This document shows, piece by piece, positions 9,556 through 18,244 of a stretch of DNA of 64,000 nucleotides. The position numbers were made by a program, and so were the translations under genes. This stretch comes from Lysobacter sp. S4-A87. GTDB taxonomy: Bacteria; Pseudomonadota; Gammaproteobacteria; Xanthomonadales; Xanthomonadaceae. The stretch lies in contig NZ_CP093341.1 of assembly GCF_022637455.1 (NCBI RefSeq), positions 2,232,001 to 2,296,000 on the forward strand, in the 5' to 3' direction. Position 1 is the stretch's first letter. The number at the start of each line of letters is the position of its first letter. The notes beneath the pieces are model-generated. The model saw only the letters and a program-made list of their open reading frames with translations. It was not told the DNA's origin and did not search any database.

Positions 9556-10329
9556 TTAGCGATCCGCGGTGAATACCGCAGCTGTGTCGCCTGCATCGCC
9601 GAACAGGGCCAGTGCCCTGGCGAACTCCGCGTCCGGCGGTGCGATCACTTCGATACGTCGCCCGTCGAGCGGATGCGCGAACGCCAGCCGGCGCGCGTGC
9701 AGCAGCATGCGATGGATGCCGAGCATGCGGAACTGGCGGTTGTGGCGGCCGTCACCGTGGCTGGTGTCGCCGATCATGTGGTGCGAGAGGTGCTTGAGGT
9801 GGCGGCGGATCTGGCGGAAGCGCCCGGTTTCCGGTTGCGCGCACAGCAATGCGTAACGCGACGTCGGGAAGTTGGCCGACGGCAGTTCCAGCTCGGTTGT
9901 CGCCAGGCGCGTGAAGCGGGTGATCGCCGGCTTCTTGAGCGGCTTGCCCGGACCGCCATCGAGCGGATAGTCGACGACGAAGCGTTCCTCTGGCCAGCCG
10001 CGGCAGATGGCCCAGTAGTCCTTCTCGACCTCGCGCGACATCAGCACCTTGCCCAGCGCCGACGCGCTGTCGCGATCGAAGGCCAGCAGCAGGCAGCCGC
10101 TGGTCGCACGATCGAGGCGATGCACCAGGAAGATCGGCTTGCCGAACTGCTCGCGCAGCCGGTCGGCGGCGAAGTCGGTCTCGCCGCGCGCCAGGGCGCT
10201 GTCGTGGACCATCAGGCCGGCGGGTTTGTTGACCACGGCCAGCTGGTCGTCGACATGGAGGATGTCGAGGGCTGCGGGCTCTCCCTCCTCCGAATCGAGG
10301 AGAGGGTTGGGGAGGGGTGAAGCAGTCAC
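9556..10329 (-). CDS. truC: tRNA pseudouridine(65) synthase
   Basis: 257 residues with the RluA/TruC catalytic motif HRLDRATSG (Asp catalytic, about residue 73) and the typical VNKPAGLMVH N-terminal signature. TruC makes pseudouridine 65 in several tRNAs. The start is uncertain: a GTG at 10329 lies inside an intergenic palindrome, so the first roughly 17 residues (TASPLPNPLLDSEEGEP) may be repeat-derived or untranslated; homology only begins near LDILHVDDQ. No ATG occurs before the conserved domain. Followed 9 bp later by arfB. Confidence 0.88.
   Translation of the reverse strand: MTASPLPNPLLDSEEGEPAALDILHVDDQLAVVNKPAGLMVHDSALARGETDFAADRLREQFGKPIFLVHRLDRATSGCLLLAFDRDSASALGKVLMSREVEKDYWAICRGWPEERFVVDYPLDGGPGKPLKKPAITRFTRLATTELELPSANFPTSRYALLCAQPETGRFRQIRRHLKHLSHHMIGDTSHGDGRHNRQFRMLGIHRMLLHARRLAFAHPLDGRRIEVIAPPDAEFARALALFGDAGDTAAVFTADR
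10283..10306. repeat. palindrome overlapping the truC 5' end
   Basis: Arms CCCTCCTC (10283-10290) and GAGGAGAGGG (10297-10306), then GGTTGGGGAGGGG. If truC starts at the GTG 10329, this element is translated as its N terminus. Confidence 0.45.
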
Positions 10330-10353
10330 AGATCAGGTCTCTCGTTCAAGCGA

Positions 10354-10379
10354 CCTCCCCCTGCATTCGCAGAGGGAGG
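10354..10379. repeat. intergenic palindrome, ubiB-truC spacer
   Basis: Arms CCTCCCCCTGC (10354-10364) and GCAGAGGGAGG (10369-10379) with a 4-nt loop and one mismatch. Located 8 bp after the ubiB stop, so a likely transcription-end or mRNA-stability hairpin for ubiJ-ubiB. Confidence 0.5.
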
Positions 10380-10386
10380 AGCAGAG

Positions 10387-12063
10387 CTAGCTGCGGCGGG
10401 GCCAGGCGGCCAGCAGTGCCCAGATGCCGCCGAGGCCGGCGATCCACGCCGCCGCCGGGATCGACCACAGGCTCGGGCCACCGGCTTCCAGTCCGTACAG
10501 CACCGTGGCGCAGATGAGCAGGCCGACACCGAGCACGGCGGCGACAGTGCGGCGCTGGGCCGAACGGATCGAGCGGTTGAGCTCGGCGAGGTCGCGCGAA
10601 TGCAGGTGCAACTCGGACTTGCCTTCGACCTGCTGGGTCAGCCAGGCGTGCAGCAGGCGCGGCATCTCCGGCGCGTGCGTGACCAGCTCCGGCAGGCGCT
10701 TGCGGAACTCGCTGGCCAGGCGCTGCGGGCTGTAGCGCTCGACCAGGATCTTGGTCAGTACCGGCCGCGCCACCGCCCAGATGTCGAGCTTGGGATCGAG
10801 CAGGCGACCGACGCCTTCGATATTCAGCAGGGTCTTCTGCAGCAGGATCAGCTGCGGCTGCAGCGTCAGCTCGTAGCGCTGCGCGGTGCGAAACAGCTTG
10901 AGCAGCACCTCGGCCAGCGAGATCTCGCTCAAAGGCCGGGTGAAGTACGGCTCGCACACCGCGCGCGCGGCCGCTTCGAGCTCGTCGATGCGGATGTGCG
11001 CGGGCATCCAGCCGGCGCGCACGTGCAGCTCGGCGATGCGGCGGTAGTCGCGGTTGAAGATCGCCATGAAGTTCTCGGCGAGGTAGTACTGATCCTCGTC
11101 CGACAGCTGGCCCATGATGCCGAAGTCGAGCGCGATGAAACGCGGGTTGTTGCGCCGGTCCGGATCGCTGTCGACCCAGATGTTGCCGGCGTGGGCATCG
11201 GCATGGAAGAAGTTGTCGCGGAACACCTGCGTGTAGAACACGCGCACGCCCTTGGCGGCGAGCGCATGGCGGTCGATGCCGGCCGCGTCGAGCGCTTCGA
11301 TGTCGTCCGACGGGATGCCGCGCACGCGCTCCAGGGTCAGCGCGCGCTCGGCGGTGTGCGACCAGATCACCTCGGGCACGTACAGGTCGTCGCTGTCGGC
11401 CCAGAACCGGCGCAGCACGCTGGCGTTGGCGCCTTCGCGCTGCAGGTCGAGTTCGGCCGCCAGCGTGTTCTCGATCTCTTCGACAATGGCGCGCGGGCGG
11501 ATCTTGTCGGCGCTGGGATGGGTGCGATCGACGATTCCGGCCACGGCCTTGAGCAGGGCGATGTCGCCGCTGATCTGCTTTTCGATGTTCGGCCGCAGCA
11601 CCTTGACCACGACTTCGCGCGACACGCCATTCGCATCCGGCGGCAAGGTCGCCGCATGCACCTGGGCGATCGACGCCGAGGCCAGCGGGCAGGTGTCGAA
11701 CTGGGCGAAGGCTTCGCTGACCGGACGCTCCAGCGCGCGCTCGACGATCAGGCGCGCGGCCTCGCCATCGAACGGGGCAACGCGGTCCTGCAACAACGCC
11801 AGTTCCTGGGCGACGTCCGGCGGCACCAGGTCGCGGCGCGTCGACAGGATCTGCCCGAACTTGACGAAGATCGGCCCCAGTTCCTGCAGCGCCAGGCGCA
11901 GGCGCGCACCGCGGGGCTGTGCCGCTATTTCGCTGGAGGCACGCGGCACGAACGGCCGGGCCAGCTTGAGCCAGGGTTCGACCGGGGTGTCGTCGAGCAG
12001 ATCATCGAGGCGGTAGCGCAGCAGCACGCGGCCGATGCGCCAGGCACGGAACACAGGCTTCAT
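10387..12063 (-). CDS. ubiB: ubiquinone biosynthesis ATPase-kinase-like UbiB
   Basis: 558 residues. The ADCK/UbiB signature KxGQ occurs in [11 protein letters not shown] (about 68-78), followed by the Ala-rich nucleotide loop [13 protein letters not shown], the [10 protein letters not shown] catalytic-loop equivalent and the DFG motif in [10 protein letters not shown]. Two hydrophobic helices at the C terminus (about 505-550) anchor it to the inner membrane. UbiB is an atypical kinase family ATPase needed for coenzyme Q synthesis. The start codon overlaps the ubiJ stop (ATGA), so translation is coupled; ubiE, the usual third member, is not in the window. Confidence 0.95.
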   Translation of the reverse strand: MKPVFRAWRIGRVLLRYRLDDLLDDTPVEPWLKLARPFVPRASSEIAAQPRGARLRLALQELGPIFVKFGQILSTRRDLVPPDVAQELALLQDRVAPFDGEAARLIVERALERPVSEAFAQFDTCPLASASIAQVHAATLPPDANGVSREVVVKVLRPNIEKQISGDIALLKAVAGIVDRTHPSADKIRPRAIVEEIENTLAAELDLQREGANASVLRRFWADSDDLYVPEVIWSHTAERALTLERVRGIPSDDIEALDAAGIDRHALAAKGVRVFYTQVFRDNFFHADAHAGNIWVDSDPDRRNNPRFIALDFGIMGQLSDEDQYYLAENFMAIFNRDYRRIAELHVRAGWMPAHIRIDELEAAARAVCEPYFTRPLSEISLAEVLLKLFRTAQRYELTLQPQLILLQKTLLNIEGVGRLLDPKLDIWAVARPVLTKILVERYSPQRLASEFRKRLPELVTHAPEMPRLLHAWLTQQVEGKSELHLHSRDLAELNRSIRSAQRRTVAAVLGVGLLICATVLYGLEAGGPSLWSIPAAAWIAGLGGIWALLAAWPRRS

Positions 12064-12725
12064 GCGCCGCCCCCGGCTCGCACCCGCAGGCGGCCCACGC
12101 GCGCGGCCAGGCGTTCGACGTCATCACGCAGCGTGTCGACGTCGTCGTGGAAGGCATTGAGCTCCTCGCGCGGGATCACGTCGCGCGATTCCTCGGTCAC
12201 GTACTCGGCGGCGTTGCCGGCGAATGCGCCGGCGGCACCGCGGGCGTGGCGCAGGCCGGCGGCGAACGAGCTGGCGATCTGCACGCCGAGGACCTCACCG
12301 AAGACGCGCACGAACGGCTGCTGCCAGTCCGGATCGAAACGTTCGGCCAGGCGCTGCAACCGGCGCGCCAGCTCGGCATCGCCTTCGATGCGCAGCTTGC
12401 CCACCGGCGGCGCGTCGTCGTTGCGCAGGAACGGCAGCTGCGACAGCAGTCCGCCCAGGGTGCTGCGGACCGACAGGTCCGGTTCGCCCTCGCCTTCGAT
12501 CGGACCCACCTCGAGCCGCTCGCCCGCCACCCGCACCTGCAGCGCCAGCGGTGGCGAGGCCACGCGCAGGGCGACTCGGCGCCCGTCGAGCGTGCGCAGT
12601 CCGTCGCGGGTGTCGGGGTCCAGTGCCAGCGCGCGGTTGAGCGCGGCCTCCAGGGCACGCCCGGCAATAGGCTTGAGCGCGGCCAACGCCGATGGAGCCG
12701 ACTGTGAGGGAGATGGGTCTGTCAT
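12060..12725 (-). CDS. ubiJ: ubiquinone biosynthesis accessory factor UbiJ
   Basis: 221 residues with an SCP2-type lipid-binding domain (about 25-130) and a C-terminal helical part ending in a coiled coil with alternating Asp/Arg ([15 protein letters not shown]). UbiJ binds ubiquinone intermediates and scaffolds the Ubi complex together with UbiK. The 4-bp overlap with ubiB and the gene order support this identification. Length matches the family (about 200). Confidence 0.88.
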   Translation of the reverse strand: MTDPSPSQSAPSALAALKPIAGRALEAALNRALALDPDTRDGLRTLDGRRVALRVASPPLALQVRVAGERLEVGPIEGEGEPDLSVRSTLGGLLSQLPFLRNDDAPPVGKLRIEGDAELARRLQRLAERFDPDWQQPFVRVFGEVLGVQIASSFAAGLRHARGAAGAFAGNAAEYVTEESRDVIPREELNAFHDDVDTLRDDVERLAARVGRLRVRAGGGA

Positions 12726-12835
12726 CCCGTCATTGTAGCCCTGCCCCTGCGGTCCCCAGCGCCGGACGACCCTTGCCCTGGCCGTCCGGCGCCACTAGCG
12801 GCCACCGGATCGCGGTGCGCGCCGGTGGCGCGCGA

Positions 12836-12994
12836 TCAGACGCGTCTGCCGCGCAGCATCGAGACGACAGCCAGGATCAGGAAGACGACAAAGAGGATCC
12901 AGGCGATGTTGCTGGCCGTGCCGGCGATGCCGGTAAAGCCCAGCACAGCGGCAATGATCGCGATGACGAAGAACACCACTGCGTAGTGCAGCAT
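12836..12994 (-). CDS. DUF1328 small membrane protein (YtjA-like)
   Basis: A 52-residue protein starting [20 protein letters not shown] and ending MLRGRRV, with two hydrophobic helices and a Gly-rich turn, the pattern of DUF1328/YtjA small inner-membrane proteins, often stress-induced. A strong GGAGG ribosome-binding site lies 7 nt upstream of the ATG at 12994. It stands alone between ubiJ and oleD; function unknown. Confidence 0.88.
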   Translation of the reverse strand: MLHYAVVFFVIAIIAAVLGFTGIAGTASNIAWILFVVFLILAVVSMLRGRRV

Positions 12995-13055
12995 CGGAAA
13001 CCTCCGGCGCGTCGCGCCTGATGGGTGTGCTCCGATCCTGCATAGGCATTCGTTT

Positions 13056-14066
13056 TCAGTGGGTGACGGCGGTGTGTTCCGTCCATGCGGCCTTCAGCCG
13101 GGTGAGCCCCTCGTGAATGCTCACGCGCGGCACGTAGCCGAAGTCGCGCTTGGCCGGCGCCATGTCGTACCAGTGCGTCGTGCTCAACTGCTCGGCGAGG
13201 AAGCGCGTCATCGGCGGCTCGCCCTTCAGTGGCAGCGCATGCCACAGGCCTTCGCACACCACGCCCGCGACATAGGCGGCGCGGAACGGAATGGTCCGGG
13301 TCACCAGCGGCGCGCCGGCGGCCTCCAGCAGGCCGTTGACGATCTCGCGCACGGTCCGCGGTTCGCCGTTGCTGATGAAGTAGGGACGCCCGGCGCAGGC
13401 CGCGCCCGGGGCGAGATGATCGAAGGCATCGAGATGCGCTTGCGCGGCGTTGTCGACATACGTGGTGTCGATTCGGTTCTCGCCGTCGCCGACGAATCGC
13501 AGGCGCCCGGCCTTGGCGCGTTCGACCAGGCGCGGCAGCAACTGGTTGTCGCCCACGCCCCAGATCAGGCGCGGACGCAGCGCGATGGTGGCCAGCGAGG
13601 TGTCGTTGGCGGCGATCACGGCGCGCTCGGCGATCTGTTTGGTCGCTGCGTAGGGCGCCTTGAGGTGATCACCGTAAGGCACGTTCTGCGCCGTGCCGCC
13701 TTCGACCGGATGGGTGGCGCGATGGGTGACGCTCGGCGTGGACGTGTAGACCAGGCGTCCGATGCCGTGCGCGCGGCAGGCGGCGATGACGTTGTCGGTG
13801 CCCACCACATTGGCCAGGTGGTAGCTCTCGTAGCTGCCCCAGGCGCCGGCCTTGGCGGCGTTGTGGAACACCGCATCGCAACCGCGTGCGGCAGAGACGA
13901 TCGCATCGCGCTGGGCGAGGTCGCCCTGCACCTGGGCCACGCCGATCGCATCGAGCGCCTCGTAGCGGCCGCGGTTGAAACTCACCACTTCGAATCCGCG
14001 CCCGCGCAGGCCGCGGCACAGCGCCTGCCCGAGGAAGCCACCGCCGCCGGTTACCAGAATCTTCAT
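13056..14066 (-). CDS. oleD: 2-alkyl-3-oxoalkanoate reductase OleD
   Basis: 336 residues, extended short-chain dehydrogenase. N-terminal Rossmann motif TGGGGFLG (residues 6-13), the catalytic Ser/Thr-Tyr-Lys set in TSTPSV...YAATK, and the FHNAAKAG segment are as in X. campestris OleD. It reduces the beta-keto acid made by OleA to a 2-alkyl-3-hydroxyalkanoate with NADPH, in long-chain olefin synthesis. Start at the ATG at 14066, which opens directly with [10 protein letters not shown]; the upstream frame is not conserved. Lies 135 bp after oleC on the same strand. Confidence 0.9.
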   Translation of the reverse strand: MKILVTGGGGFLGQALCRGLRGRGFEVVSFNRGRYEALDAIGVAQVQGDLAQRDAIVSAARGCDAVFHNAAKAGAWGSYESYHLANVVGTDNVIAACRAHGIGRLVYTSTPSVTHRATHPVEGGTAQNVPYGDHLKAPYAATKQIAERAVIAANDTSLATIALRPRLIWGVGDNQLLPRLVERAKAGRLRFVGDGENRIDTTYVDNAAQAHLDAFDHLAPGAACAGRPYFISNGEPRTVREIVNGLLEAAGAPLVTRTIPFRAAYVAGVVCEGLWHALPLKGEPPMTRFLAEQLSTTHWYDMAPAKRDFGYVPRVSIHEGLTRLKAAWTEHTAVTH

Positions 14067-14201
14067 CCATGTCGCCTTTGCCGCGCGCGGCGTTGCCACT
14101 GTCTGGGTGGAATATCGTTGATTACATCATCCAGGCGAAGCAGCACGTCACGATTTCGGTAACGGATGCGCACATGGCTGCTCGCTCCCAGCTGGCAAGG
14201 T

Positions 14202-15857
14202 CTAGCGGCTGGACTTCGCCGCGGCCCACACCGCCAGCTTCTCGCGGCCGATCTTGGCGTTGTGGCGGATATCCACCGGAAACTTGGGATGCAGCGCGAA
14301 CTGGTTGATCCCGGCCGTATGCCGCTGGGCCTGCCCCAGCGCGCGCAGCTCGCGCTCGATTCGCGGCCACTGCCCGGCATCCACGCCGGGTTGCAACTCC
14401 ACGCACAGCACCGGCCGCTGTGATCCCTGCACTCCGATCCCGATCAGCGCCGTGCGCCGCACCTCTCGATGCGTGTTGAACACCGGCTCGACCTGCTCGG
14501 TGTACAGCGGACCCTGCGCGGTCTCGACCCGGTGCGACTTGCGCCCGCAGAACCACAACCGCCCCTGCGCATCGAGGTAACCGACATCGCCCATCCGGTG
14601 CACGATGCGCTCGCTTGCGTCGGCGAGCGCCTCGCGGATCTTGGCCAGGCGGGTCTGCGCCTCGCGGTTGAAGTACTGGTCGGTGACGCTGGGACCGGCC
14701 ACGGAGATTTCGCCGACGACGCCGGCCGCGACTTCCAGACCAGGCGACCACTGCGCGATCGCGTCGTCGCTGATGGCGATGATGCGGACCTCGTTCGGCG
14801 CGACCGCGCGGCCGACGCAGGTGCCGGCACCGGCTTCGGTCGCCGCGCGCGTCGCCTGCAGCTCGCGCCCTTCGATGACGGCCACGGGCAGGCACTCGGT
14901 GGCGCCGTATGGCGTCCAGAACTGCGCGTCTGCCGGCAGCAGCTCGCGCATCCTGGCGACCACGTCGGCCGGCACCGGTGCGCCGGCGGACGTCACCCGC
15001 TTCACCGTCGGCAGCGCCGCGCCATGACCGGCGAGCACGGCCATCAGCGCCGGCGAACCGAACAGCTGGTCGACGCCGAAGCGGGCGATGGCGTCGTGCA
15101 GCTTGCGCGGGTCGGCCAAGGCCGGCTTGGTCGGGTCCATGTCGGGGATGATCGAGGTCAGCCCCAGCGCCGGATCGAACAGCGCGAACGGCGGGAAGGT
15201 CGGCAGGTCGATGCCGCCGGCACCGATGCCGAAGGCGTCGCGCAGCATCGCGATCTGGGCGACGAAGTGGCGGTGGCGGTAGACCACGCCCTTGGGAATG
15301 CCGGTCGAGCCGCTGGTGAAGAGGATCGCGGCCACGTCGTCGGGCTCGGTCGCGGCCAGTTGCGACCCCGCGCCGGCACCTTCGGCCTCGACCCGGGCAA
15401 GCGTGGCGTCGGCCAGCCAGGCGTGGCGGCCGGTGGTGATGCGCACCTGCGCCGACCGCGCCCAGCCCAGCAGCACCCGCGCCACCTGCGCCAGCGGTAT
15501 GCCGATGAACGCCTCCGGCCGGGCTTCGTCCAGGCACTGCCGCAGCGCGCGCCGGTCGATGCCGGGGTCGACCAGCACCGGCACGGCGCCGGCCTTGAAC
15601 AGGGCGAACATCAGCAGGAAGAACTCCGGCGACGGCCGGACCATCACCACCGTGCGTGTGCCGCGGACGATGCCGCGCCGGCCCAGGCCGGCGGCGATCG
15701 CATCGCTGCGGGCGTCCAGCTCCCGGTAGGTCAGGGTCTGGTCGAAGCGCGCCAGGCCGTCCGGACCGCGGCTGCCGGGGCAGCGCATTGCAACCCGGTC
15801 GGGGAATTGCGCGGCCAGGCCGGGCAGCGAGGAGGCGATGTTGCAGGGGGTGCTCAT
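14202..15857 (-). CDS. oleC: olefin beta-lactone synthetase OleC
   Basis: 551 residues, ANL-superfamily AMP-forming enzyme. The P-loop-like motif LFTSGSTGIPKGV (about 182-194), the YGATE motif and the C-terminal hinge MGDVGYLD...CGRKSHRV are intact. OleC converts the beta-hydroxy acid from OleD into a cis-beta-lactone; OleB then removes CO2 to give the alkene. Acts in the cytoplasm in a large OleBCD assembly. Preceded in the reverse direction by a YkgJ-like gene on the opposite strand that separates it from oleB. Confidence 0.94.
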   Translation of the reverse strand: MSTPCNIASSLPGLAAQFPDRVAMRCPGSRGPDGLARFDQTLTYRELDARSDAIAAGLGRRGIVRGTRTVVMVRPSPEFFLLMFALFKAGAVPVLVDPGIDRRALRQCLDEARPEAFIGIPLAQVARVLLGWARSAQVRITTGRHAWLADATLARVEAEGAGAGSQLAATEPDDVAAILFTSGSTGIPKGVVYRHRHFVAQIAMLRDAFGIGAGGIDLPTFPPFALFDPALGLTSIIPDMDPTKPALADPRKLHDAIARFGVDQLFGSPALMAVLAGHGAALPTVKRVTSAGAPVPADVVARMRELLPADAQFWTPYGATECLPVAVIEGRELQATRAATEAGAGTCVGRAVAPNEVRIIAISDDAIAQWSPGLEVAAGVVGEISVAGPSVTDQYFNREAQTRLAKIREALADASERIVHRMGDVGYLDAQGRLWFCGRKSHRVETAQGPLYTEQVEPVFNTHREVRRTALIGIGVQGSQRPVLCVELQPGVDAGQWPRIERELRALGQAQRHTAGINQFALHPKFPVDIRHNAKIGREKLAVWAAAKSSR

Positions 15858-15952
15858 CCGTTCATTTTCACCTGTATGCGTGGCGCTTGCTTCGCGCCGG
15901 CAAAGCCTCAGAATCGCGCCCCCGAACTGCTGTTTCCGTGCACCGTCCGCCC

Positions 15953-16336
15953 ATGCAACACCCCTGCCTGACCTGCGGCGCCTGCTGCGCCTTCTTCCGC
16001 GTGAGTTTCCACTGGTCCGAGGCCGACCCGGAGCTGGGCGGGCGGGTACCGCTGGAACTGACCGAGTCGCTGCGCTCGCACGAGCGGGTCATGCGCGGCA
16101 CCTCGCAGGCGAAGCCGCGCTGCGTGGCGCTGGATGCCGACATCGGTCGCTACAGCCGCTGCAGCATCCACGACCGGCGCCCGTCGGTTTGCGCGGCGGT
16201 GCCGGCGTCGTGGGAGTTCGGCGCTGCCAGCGCGCAGTGCGACAAGGCGCGCATTGCCCATGGGCTGGCAGTGCTGACGCAGGACGACTGGGCGGGAATC
16301 GGCGAGGCGGAAAAGAACCCGTTGCCGGTGCTGTGA
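15953..16336 (+). CDS. YkgJ-family cysteine-cluster protein
   Basis: 127 residues. The N-terminal cluster CLTCGACCAFF and later cysteines (C in KPRCVAL, RYSRCSIHDRRPSVC, AQCD) form the CxxCxxCC-type metal-binding signature of YkgJ (UPF0153) proteins, thought to bind zinc or an iron-sulfur cluster. ATG at 15953 is used because homology starts there. It lies antisense to the ole genes, between oleC (divergent, 95-bp spacer) and oleB (convergent). Function unknown. Confidence 0.8.
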   Translation: MQHPCLTCGACCAFFRVSFHWSEADPELGGRVPLELTESLRSHERVMRGTSQAKPRCVALDADIGRYSRCSIHDRRPSVCAAVPASWEFGAASAQCDKARIAHGLAVLTQDDWAGIGEAEKNPLPVL

Positions 16337-16399
16337 TTCCTTCCGGCTGATCCTGTCCGAGTGACCCCATCGGCCTGCCGCCAGGCAGGCCGCCGGCGT

Positions 16400-17314
16400 T
16401 CAAAGCGGGTGCGTGTCCAGGAACGTGCGGATCTCCGGCACCAGCACCTCGGCCTTGTCCTCGAGCACGTAATGCCCCGCATCCTCGAAGGCATGCACCT
16501 GCGCCTGCGGCAGCGCGTCGGTGAAGCCCTTGAGGAAGTGCTTGTCGAACACGAAGTCGCGCAGGCCCCAGCCGATGAAGACCGGGCGGTCGGCATACTC
16601 GGGCAGCTTGCGGCCCATCGCCTGCACCAGCGGCCAGGCGGCATCGCCTTCGCCCAGCGGGATGTCCTGGACGAAACGCGAAGTGGCGATGCGATTGGCC
16701 CAGGTGTCGTACGGCGCCAGGTAGGCGCGGCGGACGTCGTGCGGCATCGCGTTCTCCACGCCCACGCGCGCGGTGACGGCGGCGAAGGCGTTGAGGCCGC
16801 GGATCATGCCGGTGCCCAGCGCCGAATCGCGCCCCAGGCGCAGGGACTTCGGTAGCGGCTTGGCCGCCGGCAGCGGGAACGCGCCGGTGTTGAGGACGAC
16901 CAGCCGGCGGATCTGCGCCGAATGCGTCAGGCCCCAACCGAAGCCGATACCGCCACCCCAGTCATGCACCGCCAGCGTCACCGGACCGGTCACGCCCAGC
17001 GTCTGCAGCAGCGTCTCGACGTCGTCGATGCGCGATTGCAGCGTGTAGCGGTAGCCCGGGCTGGCGCCCGGGGCGTCGTCGGGCTTGTCCGACTGGCCCA
17101 TGCCGACATGGTCGGGAACGATGCAGCGGTAGCGATCGCGCAGGCCCAGCACCAGCCGGCGCCAGTAGTAGCTCCACGACGGGTTGCCGTGCAGCATCAC
17201 CACCACCTCGCCGTCCTTCGGGCCCTCGTCGAGGTAGCTCATCCCGATTCCGGGACGGACCTGCAGGCGCTGCGGGGTGAAGGGATAGTCGGGAAGCGGA
17301 GTCTCGATCGTCAT
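16400..17314 (-). CDS. oleB: cis-beta-lactone decarboxylase OleB
   Basis: 304 residues, alpha/beta-hydrolase of the haloalkane-dehalogenase type. The nucleophile is D118 in VHDWGGGIG, the oxyanion region HGNPSWSYYW is at about 42-51, and the catalytic His is H281 in AGHYVLED. In the ole pathway OleB decarboxylates the beta-lactone made by OleC to the final cis-alkene. Sequence reads as OleB rather than a true dehalogenase, supported by oleC and oleD downstream. ATG at 17314 chosen (MTIETPLPDYP); the upstream Arg-rich extension is unlikely. Confidence 0.9.
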   Translation of the reverse strand: MTIETPLPDYPFTPQRLQVRPGIGMSYLDEGPKDGEVVVMLHGNPSWSYYWRRLVLGLRDRYRCIVPDHVGMGQSDKPDDAPGASPGYRYTLQSRIDDVETLLQTLGVTGPVTLAVHDWGGGIGFGWGLTHSAQIRRLVVLNTGAFPLPAAKPLPKSLRLGRDSALGTGMIRGLNAFAAVTARVGVENAMPHDVRRAYLAPYDTWANRIATSRFVQDIPLGEGDAAWPLVQAMGRKLPEYADRPVFIGWGLRDFVFDKHFLKGFTDALPQAQVHAFEDAGHYVLEDKAEVLVPEIRTFLDTHPL

Positions 17315-17624
17315 GGCGGCTCGGTGGCGCTCGCGGGAGGGCCGCAAGCCGGGAACAAGCGACCATTATCCCGTGCGCAGGCGGTTGTGCGCACTTCGAT
17401 GCCGCCCTCGATGTCCGTGCAGACCGCGGAAGTGGCCCGTATCCCAGTCCGGAACAAGTCCTGGGCCCGCGGAATTGCCCCCGCGGCCGCTCGCTGGGCG
17501 CGCACGCCCCGCTGACATCGCCATCACCTTGATGAGCCGCGCGCCGCGCGATCACCGGGAATTCACCCATACGCAACTGCCCGGGCAAGACGATCCGGAC
17601 GATGACAGCCAACAGGAGCGTGTC
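17315..17624. other. non-coding stretch between oleB and a membrane-protein gene
   Basis: About 310 bp holding the divergent upstream regions of oleB (minus) and the two-TM gene (plus). Open frames here have no plausible protein sequence. No clear terminator, repeat or consensus promoter could be picked out. Confidence 0.4.
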
Positions 17625-18155
17625 ATGACCGATCATGTGATCACCGGCGAAGTCTCCAACAGCAAGGTCGCCGCCGTACTCGACAACAAGGCTGCCGCAT
17701 TGCAGGCGGCCGACACCATCCGCCGCACGCTGCACCTGAAGGACAGCCAGGTGCGCGTGGTCGCTCCGCACGATCCGCGCGCGGGCAAGAAACTCGAGCC
17801 GGAGAGCCAGGGCATCTTCTCGACGATGCTGCGCGCGCACTTCTGGCTCGGCCTGCTCGGTGCGGCGCTCGGTGCCGTGCTGTTCTGGGTGCTGTGGACG
17901 CTGCGCGTGCCCTTCATCGTCAACTCGGCCGGGTACGCCGCCGGCGCGATCATCTTCTTCGCCGCGGTGGCGGGCTTGATGTTCGGTGGCCTGGTCACGC
18001 TGCGGCCTGACCATGACCTCTACATCCTCAAGGTCCAGGACGCACTCGGCGAGGGCCGCTACGCAGTGGTCGTGCATGCGCTGTCGCACGCTCAGCGCAC
18101 GCAGGTCGCCGAACTGCTGCGTCGCGCCAGTGGCGAGGTCATCACCACGCTGTAG
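17625..18155 (+). CDS. two-TM membrane protein of unknown function
   Basis: 176 residues. The N-terminal soluble part (about 1-80) begins MTDHVITGEVSNSKVAAVLDN and looks like a regulatory alpha/beta module; two hydrophobic helices follow at about 84-103 and 108-130, then a soluble tail. Start has a strong AGGAG site 7 nt upstream. Homologues in Xanthomonads are often labelled 'riboflavin biosynthesis protein RibA', which I judge a misannotation since no RibA motif is visible. Possibly a general-stress type membrane protein; function unknown. Confidence 0.75.
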   Translation: MTDHVITGEVSNSKVAAVLDNKAAALQAADTIRRTLHLKDSQVRVVAPHDPRAGKKLEPESQGIFSTMLRAHFWLGLLGAALGAVLFWVLWTLRVPFIVNSAGYAAGAIIFFAAVAGLMFGGLVTLRPDHDLYILKVQDALGEGRYAVVVHALSHAQRTQVAELLRRASGEVITTL

Positions 18156-18244
18156 AACGCTCCTGCTTTCACGCGTCTTGCACACGGCTGGGGTTGGCGT
18201 CGGTCCATCATGGCTTCGAGTCCGGTCACCTCGGAGAAGCCGGG

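Noticed and set aside
10600-12738. 712-codon plus-strand open frame across ubiB and ubiJ
   Set aside because: Antisense shadow; ubiB/ubiJ have conserved motifs and overlapping start/stop.
16400-17314. Haloalkane dehalogenase
   Set aside because: Fold fits but the ole gene context and close match to OleB point to beta-lactone decarboxylase.
17625-18155. Riboflavin biosynthesis enzyme RibA
   Set aside because: No GTP-cyclohydrolase or butanone-phosphate-synthase motif; two TM helices instead.
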